From Alphaproteobacteria bacterium MarineAlpha6_Bin2 (lineage in GTDB: Bacteria > Pseudomonadota > Alphaproteobacteria > GCA-002720895): 5,330 nt of DNA. The notes under the pieces were generated by a model. The model made no database searches and was not told the origin of the DNA. It was given only the letters and a program-made list of their open reading frames with translations. The stretch lies in the NCBI GenBank assembly GCA_002937815.1, contig PTKQ01000032.1:1-5330 (forward strand). Direction: 5' to 3'. Within the stretch, counting starts at the first letter, position 1; each line of letters starts with the position of its first letter. Positions 1 through 5,321 of the stretch are shown here, in pieces. A program made the translations under genes and the position numbers.

Positions 1-672
1 TTTTATTTTCAGCAGTAAATTTATCATTTGTTTTGAATTTAATCTCCCAGTATTGACATTTCTTGGACTTGGATGATAGGAACAAAATAAAGTGATATTT
101 TTATTTATTTTATAAAATGCTCCATGAGAAAATTTCAATTTTGTTAATTGATTTAAATAATTGATATGTTTAAGAAATTTTATACAACCATCAAAAGCAA
201 TTTTTCCTAAGGCTAAAATAATTCTTGTATTTTTTAGCATTTTTAATTCTTTTTGAAAAAAATTAAAACACGACTTTAACTCATTTGGTTTTGGTTTATC
301 TTCAGGAGGGACACATTTTAAAATAGGTGTCATGTATGAATTAATTAATTTTAAACCATCGTTCTTTTTAATAGAAGTGGGTTGGTTAGCTAGTTTTGAA
401 TGATATAGACAATTCATTAAAAAGTCTGCAGATTTGTCTCCTGTAAAAACTCTACCAGTTCTATTACCTCCATGGGCCGCGGGAGCAAGACCAACAATTA
501 AAAGTTTAGCTCTTTTGCTTCCATATCCCGTTATTGGTTTGCCCCAATAATTCCATTCTCTAAATCTTTTAGTTTTTTCTTTAGCTATTTTTTTTCTAAA
601 CGCAACTAATCGTTTACATTTTTTGCAACTTATAATTTCATTATTTAGATTTTCCCAATCTTGTTTAGACAC
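1..672 (-). CDS. udgB: Family 5 uracil-DNA glycosylase (UdgB type), C-terminus off the window
   Basis: Probable iron-sulfur uracil-DNA glycosylase, which removes uracil and other deaminated bases from DNA as the first step of base excision repair in the cytoplasm. The minus strand reads open for 224 codons from a GTG at 672 to the window edge, with no stop, so the last residues are missing. Visible motifs are CKKC at residues 16-19, GLAPAAHGGNRTGRVFTGD at 61-79 (family 5 motif A with its flank), and SYHPSPRNVNTGR at 198-210 (the C-terminal His motif). C16, C19, C120 and C135 fit the four [4Fe-4S] ligands of the family. GTG was chosen because no ATG precedes the N-terminal cysteine pair and the alignment to the family begins about here. 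No Shine-Dalgarno is visible. The U-tract of the upstream terminator ends only 13 bases before the start. The family call is firm; the exact start is less certain. Confidence 0.9.
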   Translation of the reverse strand, partial: MSKQDWENLNNEIISCKKCKRLVAFRKKIAKEKTKRFREWNYWGKPITGYGSKRAKLLIVGLAPAAHGGNRTGRVFTGDKSADFLMNCLYHSKLANQPTSIKKNDGLKLINSYMTPILKCVPPEDKPKPNELKSCFNFFQKELKMLKNTRIILALGKIAFDGCIKFLKHINYLNQLTKLKFSHGAFYKINKNITLFCSYHPSPRNVNTGRLNSKQMINLLLKIK

Positions 673-685
673 TTTTATATTTAAT

Positions 686-728
686 AAAAAAAAACGGATC
701 TCAACAAGTGTTAAGAGCCGTTTTTTTC
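686..728 (-). terminator. Rho-independent terminator of pqqA
   Basis: A hairpin lies about 25 bases after the pqqA stop on the minus strand. The arms at 694-705 and 710-721 pair over 12 positions around a 4-base loop at 706-709. There is one mismatch (698/717) and one pair (702/713) that is a G-U wobble in the minus-strand RNA. Nine T residues follow on the minus strand (694-686), and a complementary A run precedes the stem on the other side. The matching A and T flanks could let it work in both directions, but the only obvious user is pqqA. Confidence 0.85.
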
Positions 729-746
729 TTTAAGAAGCTTAATTAA

Positions 747-824
747 TTAAACTTCTGCGCATGCATAGCTGTTAATTTCGAGGCCAACAGCTATTTCTGC
801 GACTTTAGGTGTATACCAAGTCAT
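747..824 (-). CDS. pqqA: PQQ precursor peptide PqqA, orphan copy
   Basis: A 25-codon gene for the ribosomal precursor of pyrroloquinoline quinone (PQQ), the redox cofactor of periplasmic alcohol and sugar dehydrogenases. The peptide begins MTWYTPKVAE, followed by IAVGLEINSYACAEV. In known PqqA, a Glu and a Tyr separated by three residues (E-x-x-x-Y) are cross-linked by the radical SAM enzyme PqqE; here they are E16 and Y20. From memory, the layout (M-x-W, P, V-x-E-I-x-V-G-x-E, S-Y) closely resembles methylotroph PqqA. It has a strong Shine-Dalgarno and its own hairpin terminator, so it is probably expressed as a short abundant transcript. No pqqB, C, D or E lies beside it; the downstream gene is a DNA glycosylase and the upstream divergent gene is oxyR. 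A related RiPP precursor other than PQQ is possible, but the match to PqqA is good. Confidence 0.88.
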   Translation of the reverse strand: MTWYTPKVAEIAVGLEINSYACAEV

Positions 825-831
825 ATAATTG

Positions 832-839
832 ACCTCCCT
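832..839 (-). promoter_or_regulatory. Strong ribosome binding site of pqqA
   Basis: The minus strand reads AGGGAGGT, then 7 bases, then the pqqA ATG at 824. This is a near-perfect Shine-Dalgarno at ideal spacing. The other genes in the window have weak sites or none visible, so this one stands out and supports both the reality of the small gene and high translation. Confidence 0.85.
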
Positions 840-856
840 ATTTACAGTATAAATAA

Positions 857-862
857 ATTATA
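857..862 (-). promoter_or_regulatory. Candidate -10 box of pqqA
   Basis: The minus strand carries a consensus TATAAT 33 bases upstream of the pqqA start, which would place the transcript start near 850. No good -35 hexamer sits 17 bases further upstream; the sequence there (around 880-886) is only weakly similar. That would suit a promoter needing an activator such as the divergent OxyR, which is an inference. In DNA this AT-rich, chance matches are common. Confidence 0.45.
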
Positions 863-877
863 TGAACTTTTTTATTA

Positions 878-906
878 TTGATCTAAACGTTTTTTTTATA
901 TAAAAT
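878..906 (+). promoter_or_regulatory. Candidate sigma-70 promoter of oxyR
   Basis: TTGATC at 878-883 and TAAAAT at 901-906 are separated by exactly 17 bases, which fits a sigma-70 promoter with 4/6 and 5/6 matches. Transcription would start near 912-914, about 25 bases before the oxyR ATG. The -35 region overlaps the sequence upstream of the pqqA -10, so the two divergent promoters are nearly back to back. Confidence 0.5.
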
Positions 907-924
907 AATCGATATTTTCGATTA
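906..924. promoter_or_regulatory. 19-bp inverted repeat, probable LysR-type (OxyR) operator
   Basis: TAATCGA and TCGATTA form perfect 7-bp arms around TATTT. The site contains a T-N11-A core (T909, A921), the usual signature of LysR-type regulator binding sites. It lies between the predicted oxyR -10 box and the oxyR start, over the expected transcript start, where bound protein would block oxyR transcription as in classical autorepression. It does not match the E. coli OxyR ATAG-N7-CTAT consensus closely, so assignment to OxyR rests on position and symmetry. Confidence 0.55.
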
Positions 925-938
925 GAAAAATTTTTTAA

Positions 939-1838
939 ATGTATCATCCAACATTCAAACAACTTAAATATCTATTAGCCGTTTCTAATAATTTACATTT
1001 TGGTAAAGCGGCAAAAGAATGTTTTGTTAGTCAATCAACGTTAAGTTCGGGTATTCAAGAATTAGAAAAATTATTAAATATTAAACTTATTGAAAGAACA
1101 AAAAGACGCGTTTTATTAACACCTTTGGGTGAAAATATTTCCGAGAGATCTCAGAAAATAATTATGGAATTGAACGATGTATTAGATTATGCAAAATCTT
1201 CTCAAAAAATATTATCTGGGGAAACGAGGTTAGGTATCATTCCAACCATTGCTCCATATATTCTGCCTCAAATTATGCCAAAACTAAACTCTAAATATCC
1301 GATGTTAGAATTAAAACTTATAGAAGATCAAACTGCAAATATTTTGAAAATGCTTTCTAATGGTAGTCTTGATTTAGCTATCATAGCCAAACCTTATAAT
1401 ACTATAAATTTAACTGTATTAACTTTAAAAAAAGATTTTTTTTATGTAGCTGTTCCATCTAACAATCCTTTAGCGAAAAAAATAAATCAATCTATAAATT
1501 CACATGATATTAGCAAAACTAATATGTTACTGCTTGATGAAGGTCATTGTTTACGTGATCATGCTTTAGAAGCATGCGGTCCTAAAGCTAGGGCCAATGT
1601 TGATGCTTTTAAAGCAACATCATTATTAACGCTAGTTCAAATGGTGGCTTCTGGTGTTGGAATAACTTTATTACCGGAAATTGTAATAAATTCTCAATTA
1701 GTAAAAAACACTAAAATAAGAATTTTAGAATACGAAAATAAAAAAAATTATAGAGAAATTTGTATTTGTTGGAGAAAATCATCACCAAGAATTAATGAAT
1801 TTAATGCCTTAACTAGTTTTTTTATGAAAAATTTGTAA
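939..1838 (+). CDS. oxyR: OxyR-type LysR family peroxide-sensing regulator
   Basis: A 299-residue LysR-type transcription factor. The N-terminal winged helix-turn-helix spans about residues 4-62 (FGKAAKECFVSQSTLSSGIQ at 21-40). The linker helix follows to about 90, then the effector domain from about 95. The segment LLDEGHCLRDHALEAC at 198-213 matches E. coli OxyR LEDGHCLRDQAMGFC, so C204 and C213 correspond to the peroxide-reactive Cys199 and its partner Cys208, with identical spacing. FKATSLLTLVQMVASGVGITLLP at 224-246 is also typical of OxyR. The family activates catalase, peroxiredoxin and related genes after disulfide formation. The length is normal. ATG 939 puts the helix-turn-helix at the usual distance; no clear Shine-Dalgarno precedes it. 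The gene is divergent from pqqA and convergent with nrdR, with 4 bases between the stops. Confidence 0.92.
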   Translation: MYHPTFKQLKYLLAVSNNLHFGKAAKECFVSQSTLSSGIQELEKLLNIKLIERTKRRVLLTPLGENISERSQKIIMELNDVLDYAKSSQKILSGETRLGIIPTIAPYILPQIMPKLNSKYPMLELKLIEDQTANILKMLSNGSLDLAIIAKPYNTINLTVLTLKKDFFYVAVPSNNPLAKKINQSINSHDISKTNMLLLDEGHCLRDHALEACGPKARANVDAFKATSLLTLVQMVASGVGITLLPEIVINSQLVKNTKIRILEYENKKNYREICICWRKSSPRINEFNALTSFFMKNL

Positions 1839-1842
1839 TTAG

Positions 1843-2337
1843 TTAATGGAGTGTATCAACAATCTTTTTATAGTCTTTTGGATCCGATACTTTTTTAAAG
1901 ACTCCGTAAAACCTTACATAACCAATTTTATCTTTCTCTTTTAACAATTTTAATATCAGATCTCCAATTTTTTTAGTTGAAATTGCGTCTTCCCCTAATT
2001 TCTGAACTTTTTCACAAATTTCTTCCGAAATTTCTTCTGTCTTTTTCGTTTCATCAATACAACCATTTAATGCAGTTTTAATTGAGTTGTAAATTCTATC
2101 TTTATTAAAAGGTATAATTTGGCCATTACTCTTAATAACATTAAATTGAGGCTTATCTACTTTTTCATAAGTTGTAAATCTGTTTCCACATTTGCATAAT
2201 CTTCTTCTTCGTATCATTGTGCCTTTTTTTGTAACTCGCGAATCTGTTACACTTGTGTCGTTGAGATTAAATGTAGTTTTTTTGTTATTTTCTAACCTTT
2301 GGCTACAGATAGGGCATTTACTTGTTTTTTTTAACAT
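1843..2337 (-). CDS. nrdR: NrdR-like transcriptional repressor with an atypical zinc ribbon
   Basis: A 164-residue protein with the NrdR layout. A zinc ribbon (residues 8-56) is followed by an ATP-cone (about 65-155) containing VIKSNGQIIPFNKDRI at 67-82 and IGYVRFYGVFKKV at 138-150. NrdR senses ATP/dATP and represses ribonucleotide reductase operons at paired NrdR boxes. DSR at 32-34, IRRRR at 42-46 and CGNRFTTYE at 50-58 are the conserved DNA-binding elements. Two departures from the family pattern as I know it are visible. The first knuckle CPIC (8-11) is followed by 20 residues before DSR instead of about 8. The second knuckle is C48-K-C50 rather than C-x-x-C. The reading frame is intact through both. 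The start is ATG 2337, with only a weak purine run before it. It could be the only NrdR of this lineage or a divergent paralogue; no ribonucleotide reductase gene lies in the window. Confidence 0.88.
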   Translation of the reverse strand: MLKKTSKCPICSQRLENNKKTTFNLNDTSVTDSRVTKKGTMIRRRRLCKCGNRFTTYEKVDKPQFNVIKSNGQIIPFNKDRIYNSIKTALNGCIDETKKTEEISEEICEKVQKLGEDAISTKKIGDLILKLLKEKDKIGYVRFYGVFKKVSDPKDYKKIVDTLH

Positions 2338-2429
2338 TTTTCTTGTATTAAAATTTAGTCATACTACATATTGTATATATATTATTTATGGTACTTATAC
2401 AAGGAAAATTATATGTCAATTAAAAAATT

Positions 2430-2449
2430 TGTGGATAACATGTGGATAA
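2430..2449. promoter_or_regulatory. Pair of perfect DnaA boxes
   Basis: TGTGGATAA occurs at 2430-2438 and again at 2441-2449. Both match the consensus DnaA box (TTATCCACA on the other strand), have the same orientation, and start 11 bases apart, about one helical turn. They lie in the 118-bp gap between nrdR and the divergent lipoprotein gene, and the second ends 6 bases before that gene's ATG. DnaA binding could control one or both genes, or mark a small DnaA-binding locus. No further perfect box is seen in the window, so a full replication origin is not supported. The GTGGA of the second box may also serve as a weak Shine-Dalgarno. Confidence 0.7.
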
Positions 2450-2455
2450 ATATAA

Positions 2456-2863
2456 ATGAAAAAATTATTTAAAAAATTTATTTTTCCATCTTCAGTTATA
2501 TTTTTACTGGCCAATTGCAGTGCAATTGTTCCTTCTTCCTTTGAAACCTCATTTAAATATTTAGGTTATCTAAAAGGAGGAATGGATAGTGCTTCATTCA
2601 TAACAACTGGAAAAACTACAAACGATCATATGTTATCAGCTGTAATTGGTAAAGATTGCAGAATTGCTAGGTTAATTAAAAAAAAACCTATGTGCATAGA
2701 AATTAATTCAAAAGTTTTCAAGTATAAGTTATTTAGAGAAGGAAAATTAGTTACTTCTAATAATGTTGTTAAAATGCAATTTCCTTCAGAAATCTATGAT
2801 TTTAAACATGCATTAAAAAAAAATTTGGTAGAAAATAACAAGTATCTAAAAAAAAATAAATAA
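2456..2863 (+). CDS. Small putative lipoprotein of unknown function
   Basis: A 135-residue protein that I cannot assign to a named family. It starts with a basic n-region (MKKLFKKF) and a hydrophobic stretch to residue 20, then LLANC with Cys21, which looks like a lipoprotein signal peptide. The residue before the Cys is Asn rather than the usual Gly, Ala or Ser, so lipidation is likely but not certain. The mature part has a distinctive segment at 43-80: ASFITTGKTTNDHMLSAV, then GKDC with C68, and a second cysteine at C80. C68 and C80 could form a disulfide in the periplasm. The last 20 residues are Lys- and Asn-rich. The T-G-K-T-x-x-D-H pattern looks like a conserved family motif seen in alphaproteobacterial hypothetical proteins, but that is from memory. 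It is divergent from nrdR and convergent with the transporter gene, with 26 bases between the stops. Confidence 0.75.
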   Translation: MKKLFKKFIFPSSVIFLLANCSAIVPSSFETSFKYLGYLKGGMDSASFITTGKTTNDHMLSAVIGKDCRIARLIKKKPMCIEINSKVFKYKLFREGKLVTSNNVVKMQFPSEIYDFKHALKKNLVENNKYLKKNK

Positions 2864-2889
2864 TAAAAATAAAACAAAAATAATTTCTT

Positions 2890-4242
2890 TTAATCTTTAG
2901 CGTCTTGTAAATAAATCTTTTTTTTGAAATGTCTTGATATGGGTATGAATATGAGCGTAACCACCAGCATTAATATTGTAAAAAATAAAAAATAATTTGT
3001 TTGATCTAAAATTAGACTTCCATCTGACCTTACATTATAAAAATTTACTATACTTGTGACAATATTTCCTAATGCTATACTTAATAGAAATAAAGAAACT
3101 AGAATAGATTTTAATTTTTTAGGAGCATGAGTATAAGAGATTTCTAAACATGTTATGGACACGAATATTTCACCACTCGTTAAAACAGCATAAGCTAGAA
3201 TTTGCCATCCTATATTAACAGTTAGTCCTGAATCTATCCAATATTGAATGATTGTAATGATTAAAAATGATATAGCAGTTAAAAAAAAACCAATAATTAT
3301 TTTATTTATAGAATTTAAATCTATAAATTTGTTTATTTGTGGGTAAAGGTAGTAGAAAAATAATGGTGTAAATAATAATATCATTATTGGATTAGCCGCT
3401 ATAACTTGAGAGCTCAACCACTCAATACCCAAAAAATTTCGATCCATTTTTTCCGCTTGAAGAATCCATGAGGATCCAGTTTGATCAAATAAACACCAAA
3501 AAAAGGAAACAAAAATAAATATGCTAGACAGTTTGAAAATTAATTTAATATTTTTTTTTTTAACTAATTCTTTTAAAATTTTCTTTTCTGGTTTTATATG
3601 TATAAATTTAAATCGTCCCATCCAAAAAAATAAAGTTGCTAATAGCATAAATAAGCCTGGTATACCAAAGGCTACATGGGCTGAATAATGTTTTAAACAG
3701 TATGGTATTAACAATGTAGAAATAAACGCCCCAAGATTTATAGATATATAAAACCAGCCATACACTTTACTTAATAAAAAGCTATTCGTTTGGCCAAATT
3801 GATCTCCAACATGTGCTGATACACAGGGCTTTATTCCACCTGATCCTATGGCAATTAATGATAAACCTATTACTAAACCCAATTTTGATGGATCAACTGC
3901 TAAAACAAAGTGACCCAAACAATAAACAATAGATAAAAAAATTATTGTTTTGAATTTTCCAAAAAAGATATCTGATATTAATGCACCAATTACAGGGAAA
4001 AAATAAACAGCAGAACTAAATAAATGAAAATAGACTTTAGCATTTTCTTCAGATAAATTTATTTCTCCTTGGGTGATATGCAAATATTGTGTCATGTAGA
4101 CAACCAATATTGCTTTCATGCCATAGAAACTAAACCTTTCCGCAGCTTCATTAGCGATTATATAAGGGATACCTTTAGGAAGCTTTTTTGTTTGAATTGG
4201 TTTATCAAAATATTTATTCACTGACTTGCCGAATGACCTCAT
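2890..4242 (-). CDS. Proton-coupled oligopeptide transporter (POT/PTR2 family, PEPT1-like)
   Basis: A 450-residue inner-membrane symporter of the major facilitator superfamily, expected to import di- and tripeptides with protons. EAAERFSFYG at 32-41 is the POT proton-coupling motif ExxERFxYYG. GSGGIKPCVSAHVGDQF at 133-149 and FYISINLGA at 164-172 match the PTR2 signatures. WCLFDQTGSSWILQAEKM at 249-266 and GEIFVSITCLEISYTHAP at 357-374 resemble animal PEPT1 more than the well-studied bacterial PepT proteins; E367 aligns with the conserved TM10 glutamate. Only a short basic loop (about 213-235) joins TM6 to TM7, so the two extra helices of 14-TM bacterial POTs appear absent and 12 TM segments are likely. 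The start overlaps the 3' end of the hydrolase gene by 29 bases, suggesting translational coupling. No clear terminator hairpin follows the stop. Confidence 0.92.
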   Translation of the reverse strand: MRSFGKSVNKYFDKPIQTKKLPKGIPYIIANEAAERFSFYGMKAILVVYMTQYLHITQGEINLSEENAKVYFHLFSSAVYFFPVIGALISDIFFGKFKTIIFLSIVYCLGHFVLAVDPSKLGLVIGLSLIAIGSGGIKPCVSAHVGDQFGQTNSFLLSKVYGWFYISINLGAFISTLLIPYCLKHYSAHVAFGIPGLFMLLATLFFWMGRFKFIHIKPEKKILKELVKKKNIKLIFKLSSIFIFVSFFWCLFDQTGSSWILQAEKMDRNFLGIEWLSSQVIAANPIMILLFTPLFFYYLYPQINKFIDLNSINKIIIGFFLTAISFLIITIIQYWIDSGLTVNIGWQILAYAVLTSGEIFVSITCLEISYTHAPKKLKSILVSLFLLSIALGNIVTSIVNFYNVRSDGSLILDQTNYFLFFTILMLVVTLIFIPISRHFKKKIYLQDAKD

Positions 4243-5083
4243 TCATATATTTATAACAAATAGAAAAGTGTCCTTCATTAGTCTTTAGAAATATTTCTTT
4301 ATTTTTCAGTTTTTTTTTATAATAATTGCTTGTAATTGGTGGCACTGTATAATCTTGTGTTCCATGCCATATAAAAAATTTTTTTTTAACATTTTTTAAA
4401 TCAAAATTCCAGTCACTACCATATAATTTTGCATCTCTATAAACACCGCTAATTCCATTTCTTATAGCTTCCTGAAAATTTTTAATCAATTTAACTCCTC
4501 TAGTTTTATCAAATAATTTTAAATCTGACTTTGGTAACAGAATCTTCTTTTTCCATTTCATAAAACTTCTTTCTATATCACTATTTAACAACCTTGTTCT
4601 TATAAAGTTAAATAAAAGCCATGAAACGATAGGTTTTTTTCCCATTTGTATCAATAATCCAATTTTTCCTTTGTCCATTCCTTTAGTATTATATGGAGCT
4701 ATACCACATACTATAGCTACAGACTTAAGCCTTTTATTTTTTATTGAATATCCACAAGCTGATGCAAAAGGGGCCCCACCAGAAGCACCAATAATAGAAA
4801 ACTTCTTTAAATTTAGCTTATCTGCGACCTCTAATACTATTTTGGGCCAATCTAAAATTTTAAAACCTCTTATAGGATCGGACAATCCGTAGCCAGGCCT
4901 TTCAAGAGCAATAATATTACATTTTTTTTTATTGAGTGGTATATTTTTTAATTCTAGTCTTGAACCTGGCCAACCATGAAAATAGAAAACTGGAAATAAA
5001 TTAGGATTGCCATATAGAGCTAGGCCTATTCTTTTTCCATTATTTAATTTTATTGAGGACTTTGATCTAAATCCCTTTTTCAT
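4214..5083 (-). CDS. Alpha/beta hydrolase of unknown substrate
   Basis: A 289-residue cytoplasmic alpha/beta-hydrolase fold enzyme. FHGWPGSRLE at 35-44 carries the oxyanion-hole HG turn, ERPGYGLSDP at 61-70 is the usual strand-4 loop, and GASGGAP at 99-105 is the nucleophile elbow with S101. WHGTQDYTVPP at 239-249 supplies D244, and NEGHFS at 269-274 supplies H272, so the Ser-Asp-His triad is complete. There is no signal peptide. The family includes esterases, amidases and prolyl-aminopeptidase-like enzymes, and the sequence alone does not fix the substrate. The 29-base overlap with the downstream peptide transporter hints at peptide or amide breakdown, which is inference. The ATG at 5083 has only a weak purine-rich site. 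The hydrolase lies 14 bases after the stop of the 51-residue gene, with a palindrome at that junction. Confidence 0.9.
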   Translation of the reverse strand: MKKGFRSKSSIKLNNGKRIGLALYGNPNLFPVFYFHGWPGSRLELKNIPLNKKKCNIIALERPGYGLSDPIRGFKILDWPKIVLEVADKLNLKKFSIIGASGGAPFASACGYSIKNKRLKSVAIVCGIAPYNTKGMDKGKIGLLIQMGKKPIVSWLLFNFIRTRLLNSDIERSFMKWKKKILLPKSDLKLFDKTRGVKLIKNFQEAIRNGISGVYRDAKLYGSDWNFDLKNVKKKFFIWHGTQDYTVPPITSNYYKKKLKNKEIFLKTNEGHFSICYKYMNEVIRQVSE

Positions 5084-5089
5084 TCTAAC

Positions 5090-5114
5090 AAAAACTACTA
5101 AAAATTTTTAGTAG
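5090..5114 (-). terminator. Perfect 20-bp palindrome with T-run, weak terminator or attenuator
   Basis: CTACTAAAAATTTTTAGTAG at 5095-5114 is a perfect inverted repeat. On the minus strand it is followed by five T residues (5094-5090). It overlaps the stop codon of the 51-residue gene and ends 11 bases before the hydrolase start. The stem would have about 8 pairs around a 4-base loop, with only two G-C pairs, so termination is probably partial. It could set a higher level of the small protein than of the hydrolase and transporter. Confidence 0.5.
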
Positions 5115-5253
5115 CTTTATTTTTTGCTTCACGAGAAGCTGAGAAAGAAACATTTGCAGTAGCATTATTTTCAGCGGATCTATTTTTTATAAATGCTGAT
5201 GAAATATTTCCAGTTGCATTGTTTTTTGTTTGTCTAGATTTAAATTTATTCAT
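5098..5253 (-). CDS. 51-residue basic protein with three copies of an R-x-x-x-N-x-A-T-x-N repeat
   Basis: I do not recognise this small protein. Its ATG is at 5253 and its TAG ends at 5098. It contains three similar segments: RQTKNNATGNIS from residue 7, RSAENNATANVS from 25, and REAKNKATKNF from 41, spaced 18 and 16 residues apart. Basic residues (about ten Lys/Arg) far outnumber acidic ones (two Glu), and it is rich in Asn, Ala, Ser and Thr. There is no signal peptide or membrane segment, so it is probably cytoplasmic. The regular repeat at both protein and DNA level argues that it is a real gene, although no Shine-Dalgarno is visible. A TATAAT box lies 40 bases upstream. It is first in the run leading to the hydrolase and transporter. 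A nucleic-acid-binding or structural role would fit the charge, but nothing shows it. Confidence 0.65.
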   Translation of the reverse strand: MNKFKSRQTKNNATGNISSAFIKNRSAENNATANVSFSASREAKNKATKNF

Positions 5254-5292
5254 AATTTTTATAAATTAATTCTATTTATAGACATATAAATT

Positions 5293-5321
5293 ATTATAAT
5301 GTTTTTGCAAGTATAGTTTAA
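5293..5321 (-). promoter_or_regulatory. Candidate promoter of the 51-residue gene and downstream genes
   Basis: The minus strand has TTAAAC (5321-5316), a 17-base spacer, and a perfect TATAAT (5298-5293). Transcription would start near 5286, about 33 bases before the 51-residue gene. The -35 match is poor (3/6) and the region is extremely AT-rich, so the call rests mainly on the -10 box and its position. Confidence 0.4.

Noticed and set aside
241..300. Suspected frameshift in the glycosylase gene at a homopolymer
   Set aside because: Recounting the seven-A run at about 256-262 shows that the frame continues without a break and both flanking motifs are in the same frame.
1809..1846. Inverted repeat TTAACTA / TAGTTAA around the oxyR and nrdR stops, as a bidirectional terminator
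   Set aside because: The arms are 7 bp and AT-rich with a 24-base loop, and no T-run follows; it is too weak to call in DNA of this composition.
2365..2375. TACATATTGTA as an NrdR box or operator upstream of nrdR
   Set aside because: The arms are only 4 bp, and it does not fit the ACACwATATATwGTGT consensus well; short palindromes are expected in such AT-rich DNA.
2192..2449. Open frame of 85 codons on the plus strand
   Set aside because: It lies largely antisense to the well-supported nrdR, has no recognisable motif, and its end runs through the DnaA-box region. It is a shadow frame.
2430..2449. Full replication origin at the DnaA boxes
   Set aside because: Only two boxes are present, no typical origin neighbours such as dnaA, hemE or parA are in the window, and the whole window is AT-rich, so an unwinding element cannot be distinguished.
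4749..4757. Possible third DnaA box (TATCCACAA region)
   Set aside because: It matches only 8 of 9 positions and lies inside the hydrolase coding sequence, where codon usage explains it.
4671..4892. Open frame of 73 codons on the plus strand
   Set aside because: It is entirely antisense to the alpha/beta hydrolase, over the part encoding the nucleophile elbow, and has no features of its own.
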